Shown: one piece after another, positions 8,811-16,639 of the stretch
Layout of the letters: each line of letters begins with the position of its first letter
How positions within the stretch are numbered: position 1 is the stretch's first letter
Source of the DNA: UBA1433 sp964581565
Lineage (GTDB): Bacteria; Bacillota; Clostridia; Eubacteriales; UBA1433
NCBI GenBank assembly: GCA_964581565.1
Contig: CAZOOZ010000004.1
Coordinates: 124,001 to 188,000, forward strand
Direction: 5' to 3'
Length of the DNA stretch: 64,000 bases
Program-made: the position numbers and the translations under genes
Notes under the pieces: model-generated
The model's input: the letters and a program-made list of their open reading frames with translations, nothing else
Told to the model about the DNA's origin: nothing
Databases searched by the model: none

Positions 8811-9310
8811 TTTGCATTACCTGTATTTTCAATGATTTTTGTTATTATCAATTGTTGCTCAGCATAGTTTAATTGTTTCTCGATTATTTTTTCTGCTGCT
8901 ATAATAGCAAGATCGACGATTTCTTGTTTCATTGCTTCAATTGAATTTTTTTGCTGTCGTTTAATTTCTTCTTCAGCATGTTTGATCATTAATAATACTT
9001 TGGCTTCCGCCTCGTTAATAATATCTTTTGCTTGCGCATCTGCTTTTATCTTAGCAGCCTTTATAATTTCTTTTCTTTCGTTTTCTATATTTTCTATTTG
9101 TTCATTATAAAGTTCTTTAATTTTATTGGCTTCACTATTTACTTTTTCTGCATTTTCATATGATTGAACAATATCATTTTCTCTTTTTTGCATGAAATTC
9201 CTAATTTTTTCAAAAAAGAATCGTTTCATAATCAAATACAAGATGACAATATTGCCTATAATGAATAAAAGCGACCAATTAAACTGAATTAAATCAGTAT
9301 AAAGTTTCAA
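8798..9310 (-). CDS. atpF: F1Fo ATP synthase b subunit
   Basis: A 170-residue b subunit: one N-terminal membrane helix (about residues 10-30, WSLLFIIGNIVILYLIM), then a long charged helix full of Lys, Glu and Ala that dimerises as the peripheral stalk. Only one b-type gene is present, as expected for a non-photosynthetic bacterium. It lies between atpE and atpH, overlapping atpH by 13 bases. Confidence 0.95.
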   Translation of the reverse strand: MKLYTDLIQFNWSLLFIIGNIVILYLIMKRFFFEKIRNFMQKRENDIVQSYENAEKVNSEANKIKELYNEQIENIENERKEIIKAAKIKADAQAKDIINEAEAKVLLMIKHAEEEIKRQQKNSIEAMKQEIVDLAIIAAEKIIEKQLNYAEQQLIITKIIENTGNAKWQN

Positions 9311-9324
9311 TGCTTACACTCCTT

Positions 9325-9591
9325 TTATAATAAATTAATTAAAGGGTTAGCGAATAGTAATACTATTGAAACAATAAAAGCAAAAATACCGGTAGTTTCT
9401 GCGACGGCTTGGCCAACTAGCATGGTTTTTAAAATATCTCCCTGAGCTTCAGGCTGTCTGGCAACCGCTTCTACCGCCTTTCCTGCTGCGAAACCTTGTC
9501 CAATACCAATTCCTATTGCGGCTATCATTGCAAATGCTGCTCCAATTGCCGACATTCCTAATACAAATGCTTCTGGTGTTACTAATGACAT
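9325..9591 (-). CDS. atpE: F1Fo ATP synthase c subunit, sodium-type ligand set
   Basis: An 88-residue hairpin of two membrane helices that forms the rotor ring. The ion-binding carboxylate is Glu65. Gln32 in helix 1, and Val63, Glu65, Thr66 and Thr67 in helix 2, fall at exactly the numbers of the sodium-binding c subunit of Ilyobacter tartaricus (Gln32, Val63, Glu65, Ser66, Thr67). Position 66 is Thr in place of Ser, a known variant, and position 70 is Phe rather than Tyr. By family knowledge this set indicates Na+ rather than H+ coupling; that is inference from motif. The ribosome site TAGGAGG is strong, fitting the high copy number of c. Confidence 0.95.
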   Translation of the reverse strand: MSLVTPEAFVLGMSAIGAAFAMIAAIGIGIGQGFAAGKAVEAVARQPEAQGDILKTMLVGQAVAETTGIFAFIVSIVLLFANPLINLL

Positions 9592-9628
9592 AATAGAATC
9601 CTCCTAAAATTATTAAAAATTGATAATC

Positions 9629-10333
9629 TTAATGTTTTTCATGCGTTGTTATACCGTTTGCAATAAAAACCATTGTTAACATAGTAAAAATAAATGCCTG
9701 TAATATTCCTTCAAAAATATCAAAGAAAAAATTAGCCGGCAAAGGAATTGCTGCTGTTAAGAATGGAATATTGGGTATGATTTTTTCAGATAAACTTTCT
9801 AAACCATTGTAAAGAAGCGTCATAATGATCATTCCCCCTGTAATATTTCCAAACAAACGAAAGGACAATGATATCGGAAATGATAGTTCGCCGATAATAT
9901 TAATAGGCAGCATGAATATATAAGGCTCAGACATATGCTTTATATACCCTTTAAAACTTCTAAGTTTTATGGAATTATAATGAATTAAAAAGAAAGTAAC
10001 AAGACCAAGTGCAAAAGCTGTATTAATATCTGCTGAAACCGGTCTTAGATCCAACAATCCCAACATATTTCCTAAAATCAAAAAAATAAATAAAGTGCCA
10101 ATATAAGGAGCAAATTTTATATTTTCTTTTCCCATAGTTTGCCCTACTAAATTGTACACAAATTCTACAATCAATTCGGCGTACGCTTGAATACCTTTAG
10201 GGATTTTTTTCATCTTGCGTGTAGCCAATAGCGCAAAAATAATCATAATAATGCTGATAATCCATGCAAAGATCACTGTTTCCGTAATATAAAAATTACC
10301 GATTCCAAATATTTTTCTTGCGCCTAATTCCAT
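9629..10333 (-). CDS. atpB: F1Fo ATP synthase a subunit
   Basis: A 234-residue membrane protein with about five or six transmembrane helices, the stator half-channel of Fo. The essential arginine is Arg159 in SLSFRLFGN, followed by the conserved GGMI. ILGNMLGLLD and the C-terminal LQAFIFTMLTMVFIA are also typical. It is encoded immediately before atpE, as is usual. If the c ring binds Na+, this subunit provides the matching Na+ access path. Confidence 0.96.
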   Translation of the reverse strand: MELGARKIFGIGNFYITETVIFAWIISIIMIIFALLATRKMKKIPKGIQAYAELIVEFVYNLVGQTMGKENIKFAPYIGTLFIFLILGNMLGLLDLRPVSADINTAFALGLVTFFLIHYNSIKLRSFKGYIKHMSEPYIFMLPINIIGELSFPISLSFRLFGNITGGMIIMTLLYNGLESLSEKIIPNIPFLTAAIPLPANFFFDIFEGILQAFIFTMLTMVFIANGITTHEKH

Positions 10334-10345
10334 TAAAAATTCACC

Positions 10346-10729
10346 TTAATTCTTTGTATTGTTTCTTTTCTTAATGCCATTTGTATAGTAAATACTAATT
10401 TTAATTGTTAAAAATCCGATAATAACACCGATTGCACTGATATAGCTTATCTGAATAGATTTATAAACTGCAATACCGTATAAAGATAGCCTAATTATAT
10501 AACCTAAAAAAACTATATATGCTCCCCTTTGATGTGTAAGCGTATTTTTTATAGTAAAATATAATATATTAAAATTTGCTATCGAAATAGCCACACCCAG
10601 TGTTATTCCATAACCGAATTGTGCACTTAATCCCAAAAACGGAATAGATATTAGTTCACATATTAATGCAATAAAAATAGCGTATTTAATTATTTCATTT
10701 TTAAAAACAATAATATCATTCATGATCAT
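10346..10729 (-). CDS. atpI: ATP synthase subunit I-like membrane protein
   Basis: A 127-residue protein with four predicted membrane helices and the SIANFNILYFTIKN and GYIIRLSLYGIAV segments of the ATP synthase I family. The family helps assemble the c ring, as shown for AtpI homologues. It lies directly before atpB. The start is either ATG at 10729 or ATG at 10723 (MNDIIVF); the second overlaps the upstream stop codon as ATGA-type coupling, and neither has a clear ribosome site. Confidence 0.8.
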   Translation of the reverse strand: MIMNDIIVFKNEIIKYAIFIALICELISIPFLGLSAQFGYGITLGVAISIANFNILYFTIKNTLTHQRGAYIVFLGYIIRLSLYGIAVYKSIQISYISAIGVIIGFLTIKISIYYTNGIKKRNNTKN

Positions 10730-10988
10730 TTTTCTCGTTATTTAATTTATCGTTTTGATTTCGTTTTTTTTCTTGATTTGTTACAGACATAATTTGCCGA
10801 TAGTTCATTATAAATCCCAAAAAAATACCTATTAATAAAAAAACGATTAAAAAAATGTTATTCAAATGGAATTTTTTATCAACATATTTGCCAACGACTA
10901 CGCCGACTATCATAGGAATCGCCATATTTAAACCAAGCTGCGTAAATAAAGCAATAGCCGAATATATTTTAAAGTATTTTTTTTTCAT
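10716..10988 (-). CDS. atpZ: AtpZ/AtpI-family membrane protein
   Basis: A 90-residue protein with two membrane helices, a basic N-terminus and an acidic/basic hydrophilic tail. The glycine-rich first helix MIVGVVVGKYVDKKF and the second helix IFLGFIMNYRQIM are typical of the AtpZ/AtpI family found at the head of Firmicute atp operons, where a role in divalent cation supply or assembly has been proposed. It is the first gene of the ten-gene operon and overlaps the next gene by 14 bases. Confidence 0.78.
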   Translation of the reverse strand: MKKKYFKIYSAIALFTQLGLNMAIPMIVGVVVGKYVDKKFHLNNIFLIVFLLIGIFLGFIMNYRQIMSVTNQEKKRNQNDKLNNEKNDHE

Positions 10989-11054
10989 TACTTCAACTCT
11001 TTTATTATCTGCAATAAAAATAAAGCGTCAATATTCTTCACTGTATGTTTTTAT

Positions 11055-11081
11055 ATTATATCTTATAACTAAAAATGTAAA
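11055..11081 (-). promoter_or_regulatory. Possible atp operon promoter in the 10989-11365 gap
   Basis: The 377-base stretch between atpZ and ssrA has no gene. On the minus strand a perfect TATAAT (11055-11060) lies 15 bases downstream of TTTACA (11076-11081); the spacing is one or two bases short, so this is only a candidate. The rest (about 11085-11260) is extremely AT-rich with no structure I can name. The ssrA terminator begins at 11262. Confidence 0.35.
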
Positions 11082-11261
11082 GTATCTACAATTAATCAAA
11101 ATTGCATACATAATTTTTGTATTCACTTTAATCAAAGATATAATAGTCCAAAATTCTGAATAAATTATTAAAAAATATAATAAATTCTTAAAATATTTAA
11201 TAATTATTATTTTGTATATGATTACATATTATATTCTTAAAATAGATAATATGTTTTTTAA

Positions 11262-11307
11262 TAATAAAAACTCGTAAGGCAGGCTTAATTTGGCCTACCT
11301 GTACGAG
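11262..11307 (-). terminator. Terminator of ssrA
   Basis: An imperfect hairpin: CTCGTA plus a GC-rich upper stem (11271-11284) pairs with 11293-11307 with one bulge and one mismatch. On the minus strand it is followed by TTTTTATT. It lies about 60 bases after the tmRNA 3' end. Confidence 0.75.
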
Positions 11308-11365
11308 CTGCGTTGCCCTATTATTTAGTTACATACTACATATACTGTAAATTTCTGATAATTAC

Positions 11366-11717
11366 TGGTGGAGGCGGCGGGAGTTGAACCCGCGTCCAAA
11401 AGCGTATTCACAAAATTTTCTCCGAGTGCATTCGCTTTTCTTTTTTCATTTTCATTTAGACGGGCGACCGACTGAATGAAAACTATCCTCTTAAATTTTC
11501 AAAAGATTTCGAGGAAAAATCATTTGAGTTTCCTGCATTATTTGATGCCTTAAAATATCACGCAGGAATGATAAATCAAGACATTGCAGCAATTACGCTG
11601 CAAAAGCTAATTTTTCGTTTTTAGCGTTTAAATTTAATTGCCATCATTATAACGGTATTTGGCATTCCCGACTCGCTTATTTTGCTTCAACACCCCTGTC
11701 GAAACCATTGCGCCCCC
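11366..11717 (-). ncRNA. ssrA: Transfer-messenger RNA (tmRNA)
   Basis: About 352 bases. The 5' end GGGGGCGCAATGGTTTCGAC and the 3' end GGGTTCAACTCCCGCC...CCA form the tRNA-like half: the acceptor stem pairs GGGGGCG with CGCCTCC, leaving an encoded ACCA. The tag reading frame (11593-11625) starts at GCT and reads AKNEKLAFAA before TAA, followed by the usual GC-rich helix. The tag's LAFAA end resembles the protease-recognition ends of other tags. tmRNA rescues stalled ribosomes with SmpB. The first G of the tmRNA is also the last base of the smpB stop codon, so the two are presumably transcribed together and processed. This is a one-piece, non-permuted tmRNA. Confidence 0.96.
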
Positions 11718-12163
11718 TAATAAGATTTGATTGCGCGTCTGATTTTCATCATATCGCTTTTTTTAGCATCGCTCTCTCGTTTATCGTGAAGCTTTTTACC
11801 GCGCGCTAAGCCAACGTTCATTTTAACATAACTCCTATCAAAATGCAAGTCTAATGGAATTAATGTATATCCTTCCTGCTGTGTATAAGCGAATAACTTT
11901 CGTATTTCTTTTTTATTTAATAATAGTTTTCGTTCTCGCAGAGGATCTTTATTAAAAATATTTCCTTTTTCATATGGGCTTATATGCATTCCTTTTATAT
12001 AAGCCTCATTGTTATTAATATATACATAACTGTCTTTTAAATTCACTTTTCCCGCTCTTATGCTTTTAACTTCTGTGCCAAACAGTACAATGCCGGCTTC
12101 ATAAACATCATCTATAAAATATTCATGGTATGCTTTTCTGTTTTGAATAATTGATTTTCCCAT
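11717..12163 (-). CDS. smpB: tmRNA-binding protein SmpB
   Basis: 148 residues, normal length. SmpB binds the tRNA-like end of tmRNA and carries it into stalled ribosomes. Visible family segments are KAYHEYFIDDVYEAGIVLFGTEVKS at the N-terminus and the basic tail KKLHDKRESDAKKSDM. Its partner RNA begins at the smpB stop codon. An extended -10 promoter lies about 60 bases upstream. Confidence 0.97.
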   Translation of the reverse strand: MGKSIIQNRKAYHEYFIDDVYEAGIVLFGTEVKSIRAGKVNLKDSYVYINNNEAYIKGMHISPYEKGNIFNKDPLRERKLLLNKKEIRKLFAYTQQEGYTLIPLDLHFDRSYVKMNVGLARGKKLHDKRESDAKKSDMMKIRRAIKSY

Positions 12164-12221
12164 ATTGTTACCTTTATAATAATTTTGACTGCATTAAAAA
12201 TATAATAAGTTGTTTTTACTT

Positions 12222-12230
12222 ATTATATCA
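12222..12230 (-). promoter_or_regulatory. Extended -10 promoter for smpB-ssrA
   Basis: TGATATAAT on the minus strand is a perfect TATAAT with the TG element one base upstream (TGn), which can replace a good -35 box; no TTGACA-like box is seen 17 bases further up. It gives a leader of about 50 bases before the smpB start. Confidence 0.5.
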
Positions 12231-12355
12231 TATTTAAAAACATACGATGCGTTCTTTATTTTTACACGTCCCAAATACTACAAAGGTTTTATTGTCAATA
12301 ATTGACCACAATGATATACACATAATATATTTATAATTAAATTTGGAGTAAAAAT

Positions 12356-12887
12356 ATGTCTTTGCATGAAAAAGGAAATAAAAATTTGGGTTTATTTGAA
12401 CTGGTTGCGATCGCATTGGGAGGTATAGTTGGCGGTGGAATCTTCACTATTTTGGGTATTTCAGTATCGATAATCGGCATATTAATACCACTTGCAATAC
12501 TAATTGGCAATTATCTGCTGTTGCAGAAGACAAATATTTGCCCTATATATTATCCCGAAAGAAAAAAATATTCCTGTTTATGCGGTTGTAACAATGGCGT
12601 GTATATCCTGTTTTTTAATATTAATAGGTGGATTAGAATTGATTTTGGAATTTGGTAGCATTACCTTTTTACTAGTTTCTTTATTAATAGCATTTGCAAA
12701 TTTTAAAATGAGAAAACAAATAAATCAAATATGTATGTTACAATTTTTGCAATTCTTGTTACTGGGCAGTATCTTGATATTATACTATAAATTTACAAAT
12801 GTATGCTTGCAAATGCTTTTTATCATCGTTTTATATTTCATTCTTACTGCCGAAGCTCTATTATTTGCGTTCGGAATAAACGTTTGA
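12356..12887 (+). pseudogene. Remnant of an APC-family amino-acid permease
   Basis: A plus-strand gene relic in an otherwise minus-strand region. The first part (12356 to about 12520) reads MSLHEKGNKNLGLFELVAIA followed by GGIVGGGIF, the start and first membrane helix of APC permeases. Then three frames must be joined: the loop AEDKYLPYILSRKK (about 12526-12567) is one frame away, and NIPVYAVVTMACIS... with the following helices to 12887 is in the third. In an intact permease of roughly 450 residues these pieces are separated by several helices, so the middle has been deleted and the remainder shifted. I infer a dead gene. A promoter cannot be ruled out, but no functional protein is possible without at least two frame changes. 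Confidence 0.8.
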
Positions 12888-12890
12888 ATA

Positions 12891-12932
12891 AAAAAATATA
12901 AATTTAGGAGGAAATACATTTCCTCCTAAATT
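12891..12932 (-). terminator. Terminator of the opp operon
   Basis: A perfect 14-base stem (12901-12914 with 12919-12932) containing GGAGG/CCTCC, loop of 4 bases, followed on the minus strand by TATATTTTTT. It lies 41 bases past oppA and could also stop transcripts of the permease relic. Confidence 0.8.
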
Positions 12933-12973
12933 ATTAGTCAGTTTTTTAAAAAAATTAAAATGATTTTATAGTA

Positions 12974-14614
12974 TCAGTATGTACAGTTAATAAAAAAGAA
13001 ATATCCCAGAGGCGTGTAATACATGCCTTTGATTTCTTGATTAAACATATAAGTCTGTGTGTCAAAATAAAGAGGAGCAATTACGTAATCTTGACCAATC
13101 AGTATATCTTCAGCCTCGTGCATTAGAGTCATTCTTTCTTCTTGGTTTTGATTGGATTTAATTTGTGCTATAAGGGAATCATAGCTTTCGTTAGAATAAT
13201 GAGCTAAATTACTCCCGCTATCACTTCCCCACATATCTAAGAATGTTATTGGGTCATTATAATCGGGCAACCATGAAAATGCAGCAATTTGATAAGCACC
13301 TTCCATTAATGATTGACCATAAACCGAGCCCTCCTGATTTGATATAGTAACTGTAACACCTAATTCTGTCTTCCACATGTTTTGTAATGCTTCGGCTATC
13401 GCCTCGTTATCACTGCTTGTAACATACATATATTCCACAATAGGGAAACCTTCCCCTTCGGGATACCCTGCTTCTGCTAAAAGCTGGCGGGCTTTTTGAC
13501 AATTTGATTCATAATCTTCTTCTTCAACGCTGTAATAATCTCCACCAACAATTCTAAAATCATCATTGCCAACACCTTTGGCGTCTAAAACGCCAGAAGG
13601 AATAAAGCCTGTTGCGGCGACTTCACCTGTCTGCGTTATTTGATTTACAATATAATTTCTATCTATCACTAAAGAAAAAGCTTCTCTAACACGGGTATCA
13701 TTAAAAGGTTCGATCTGATTATTGAATGTCAGGGCATAAGTACTTAATAAATCAGCTACTTTTAGTTCATTGTTATCAAGCAGTGTTTTTATTTCATTAA
13801 TAGGTACGCTTTGGATAAAATCTAATTCATTGTTATTATAAGCAGCAAGAATAGAATTGGAATCTTCAATAAAATTAAATTTAATTGAAGATGGACCGAT
13901 TTCAGAGATACCGTAATAATTTTCATTAGGTTCCATCAGTAAATATGAATTATGTACCCATTCACTCATTTTATATGGTCCGTTTCCTATATAAGTATTC
14001 ACATCAAATGTCCATTGATCGCCACTTTCTTCGATTATATCTTCGCGTACAGGAAAAGTTGCCGGAAAAGCGCATATTTCGGTAAAATATGTAACTGGTG
14101 TTGAAAGAGTAACTTCAATTGTTTGATCATCAATAGCCTTTATGCCAAGTTCGTTAGGATCTTTTTCTCCATACATAATATCTACGGCGTTTAAAACAGG
14201 CTCTAGAATATAACTGTAGATAGCCGCTGTTTGAGGATCGACTAATCTTTGCCACGAATAGACAAAATCCTGTGCCGTAACAGCTTTTCCGTCAGACCAT
14301 TTTGCATCGTCTCTTAATACAAATGTATAGACAGTGCCATCATCACTGATCGTATAAGTTTCAGCTTGTCCATATGTAATCTGTGCATTGCCGTTTCCGT
14401 CATCTTCCCATTTCATTAAACCTTCAAACATATGGTTTAACATAATGGCGCCATCGACAACACTATTTAATGCAGGATCAAGCGTTTCGGGTTCTCCGGC
14501 TATACATACATTCATATTTAACTCATTCGATGATGAATTACCGCTGCATGCCGAAAAAGTGAATACTAAAGATAAAATAATGATTAGTACAAATAACTTC
14601 CTCGTTAACTTCAT
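12974..14614 (-). CDS. oppA: Oligopeptide ABC transporter, substrate-binding lipoprotein
   Basis: 546 residues, family 5 extracellular solute-binding protein. The signal peptide ends in the lipobox FSAC with the lipid-carrying Cys23. Then follow VCIAGEPETLDPAL and the FVYSWQRLVDP segment characteristic of peptide-binding OppA proteins. It delivers oligopeptides on the outer face of the membrane to OppBC. It is the last gene of the opp operon, 68 bases after oppF, with its own strong ribosome site. The exact peptide preference cannot be read from sequence. Confidence 0.93.
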   Translation of the reverse strand: MKLTRKLFVLIIILSLVFTFSACSGNSSSNELNMNVCIAGEPETLDPALNSVVDGAIMLNHMFEGLMKWEDDGNGNAQITYGQAETYTISDDGTVYTFVLRDDAKWSDGKAVTAQDFVYSWQRLVDPQTAAIYSYILEPVLNAVDIMYGEKDPNELGIKAIDDQTIEVTLSTPVTYFTEICAFPATFPVREDIIEESGDQWTFDVNTYIGNGPYKMSEWVHNSYLLMEPNENYYGISEIGPSSIKFNFIEDSNSILAAYNNNELDFIQSVPINEIKTLLDNNELKVADLLSTYALTFNNQIEPFNDTRVREAFSLVIDRNYIVNQITQTGEVAATGFIPSGVLDAKGVGNDDFRIVGGDYYSVEEEDYESNCQKARQLLAEAGYPEGEGFPIVEYMYVTSSDNEAIAEALQNMWKTELGVTVTISNQEGSVYGQSLMEGAYQIAAFSWLPDYNDPITFLDMWGSDSGSNLAHYSNESYDSLIAQIKSNQNQEERMTLMHEAEDILIGQDYVIAPLYFDTQTYMFNQEIKGMYYTPLGYFFFINCTY

Positions 14615-14682
14615 TTGTTCCTCCTGTTATTTAGCAATCTATGTTAGGTTAGATTTTATCAATAAAAATGTAATTTATAATA

Positions 14683-15648
14683 TTATATTATATGACAAGC
14701 CACAAAATGTTGGGGAGAGATTTCTCTTAAAGTCGGAGCTGTCTGTCTGCATTTTTTTATTATATACTGACAACGTGTATGAAAGCAACAGCCTTGTGGT
14801 AAATTTAGCGGATTCTGCGGCTCTCCCTTTAAAGATACGTGACTAGTCATGCATACATTATTTAGTCTGGGAATAGAGGAAAGCAAAGCTTGTGTATAAG
14901 GATGCACAGGATTTTTATATAAATCATCACTTTTTGCTATTTCAACAATATTTCCCAAATACATTACTGCTATACGAGTTGCTATATACCGAACAACAGC
15001 TAAATCATGGGAAATAAACAAGTAAGTAAGGCCGAATGAACGCTGCATGTCGATCAGCATATTTAAAATTTGTGCTTGAACCGACACATCTAAAGATGAT
15101 ACTGCTTCATCACAAACAATGAATTCAGGCTCAACAGCCAATGCTCGCGCAATACCGATTCTCTGCTGCTGTCCTCCGGATAATTCGTGAGGGAAACGAT
15201 GAACAAAATCATTGCTTAACTCAACTGTCTGTAACAATTCTTTAATTTTATCTTGCCGTTCAACTTTGTTTAAGGCCAGTTTATGTATATCTATAGCTTC
15301 TCCTATAATTTCTCCTACTGTCAGTTTTGGATCTAAAGCTTCAGATGTATTTTGAAAAATCATCTGCATTTTTTTTCTGTAAGACAATATTTTAGCATTT
15401 GTTATATTATTTCCATTATAAAATATTTGACCGTGTGTCGGCTCGATAATCCGGAGGATTAATTTCCCGAGCGTAGATTTCCCGCAGCCAGATTCTCCTA
15501 CCAGTGCAAAAGTTTCTTCGCGTTTTATGTCAATATTAACATTATTTACCGCATAAATATATTGGAAAGAAAAGCCTTTTTGAGCAACAAAATTTTTACT
15601 CAGATCTTTAGTTTCTATTAAATTGGCTATATTATTTTGCATATTCAT
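14683..15648 (-). CDS. oppF: Oligopeptide ABC transporter ATPase OppF
   Basis: 321 residues. Walker A GESGCGKS spans 51-58, the signature LSGGQ 156-160, and Walker B FIVCDE 176-181. The C-terminal cysteine-containing extension (GCCFHTRCQYIIKKC) is the oligopeptide/dipeptide transporter C-terminal domain, which in related proteins can hold an Fe-S cluster. It energises uptake together with OppD. It overlaps the end of oppD by 17 bases. The ATG at 15642 is better spaced from AAAGG than the one at 15648; two residues differ. Confidence 0.93.
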   Translation of the reverse strand: MNMQNNIANLIETKDLSKNFVAQKGFSFQYIYAVNNVNIDIKREETFALVGESGCGKSTLGKLILRIIEPTHGQIFYNGNNITNAKILSYRKKMQMIFQNTSEALDPKLTVGEIIGEAIDIHKLALNKVERQDKIKELLQTVELSNDFVHRFPHELSGGQQQRIGIARALAVEPEFIVCDEAVSSLDVSVQAQILNMLIDMQRSFGLTYLFISHDLAVVRYIATRIAVMYLGNIVEIAKSDDLYKNPVHPYTQALLSSIPRLNNVCMTSHVSLKGEPQNPLNLPQGCCFHTRCQYIIKKCRQTAPTLREISPQHFVACHII

Positions 15649-16639
15649 TTTCCTTTATATTTAAATTATTAAACACATTCCAGCAATAAACCTCATGAGT
15701 ATCATCTAAGTTTATTTTGGGCGGGTCTGCTTTCAAACAAATTTTCATACAATATTTACACCGTATTGCAAACGGGCATCCTCCTGTTGTAAGATCTGGC
15801 CAATCTAGCGGAGAGCCATCGATGGAAATTAGGGTCTTGTTGTTTGAATCAAGACTTGGCATGGATCGAAGTAAGCCTATTGTATATGGATGAACAGCAT
15901 TATAAAATATTTGATTTATACTTCCCGTTTCAACAATTTTTCCAGAATACATGATAGATATCTTATCACATATTTGTGCTGCAACTGCCAGATCATGAGT
16001 AATAAAGATGATGGACATTGCATTTTGCTTTTTTAGCGTGATTAATAACTCTATTATTTGTGCTTGAATTGTAACATCCAATGCGGTTGTAGGTTCATCG
16101 GCAATAAGCAATTGCGGATGTGATAAAAGAGCCATTGCTATTATTATTCTTTGCAGCATTCCCCCGCTGAATTCATTCGGATATTGCTTCATTCTTTTTT
16201 TTGGATTATCTATTCCGACAAGGATCAATGAATTGATAACGTGTATTTTTGCTTCTTCGCTAGAGGTTTTTTTATGACTTTTAAAAGCTTCAATAAGTTG
16301 ATGACCAATGGTGTAGACGGGGTTTAAACTGGACATGGGATTTTGAAAAATCATGCTTATTTTATTTTTGCGCAAATCTCGCATTTCTCGCTTGGTATAT
16401 TTTAAAATATTTTTTTCGTTAAAGTTTATTTTACCATCTATTATTTTACAATTATTGGGTAAAAGATCGAGAATGGAATATGCCATAACACTTTTACCGC
16501 TGCCGGATTCACCCACAATTCCCATGACTTCACCATACTTTAAACGGTATGAGATATTATCGACAGCTTTAATTTCTTCGTGTGGTGTAAAAAAAGATAT
16601 TTTTAAATTCTCAATTTCCAGCTGATTGTTCTTATTCAT
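15632..16639 (-). CDS. oppD: Oligopeptide ABC transporter ATPase OppD
   Basis: 335 residues. Walker A GESGSGKS is at 43-50, the signature reads FSGGM rather than LSGGQ (normal for OppD), and Walker B is LLIADE. The C-terminal region GCPFAIRCKYCMKIC carries four cysteines, as in OppF. It pairs with OppF as the heterodimeric motor. The start codon overlaps the oppC stop as ATGA. Confidence 0.94.
   Translation of the reverse strand: MNKNNQLEIENLKISFFTPHEEIKAVDNISYRLKYGEVMGIVGESGSGKSVMAYSILDLLPNNCKIIDGKINFNEKNILKYTKREMRDLRKNKISMIFQNPMSSLNPVYTIGHQLIEAFKSHKKTSSEEAKIHVINSLILVGIDNPKKRMKQYPNEFSGGMLQRIIIAMALLSHPQLLIADEPTTALDVTIQAQIIELLITLKKQNAMSIIFITHDLAVAAQICDKISIMYSGKIVETGSINQIFYNAVHPYTIGLLRSMPSLDSNNKTLISIDGSPLDWPDLTTGGCPFAIRCKYCMKICLKADPPKINLDDTHEVYCWNVFNNLNIKENEYAK

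Noticed and set aside
10989..11260. Possible small RNA in the long gap before ssrA
   Set aside because: The stretch is almost pure A/T without a stable hairpin other than the ssrA terminator; I see nothing to support an RNA gene.
12234..12416. Minus-strand small frame upstream of smpB
   Set aside because: No ribosome site, no homology, and it overlaps the start of the permease relic on the other strand.
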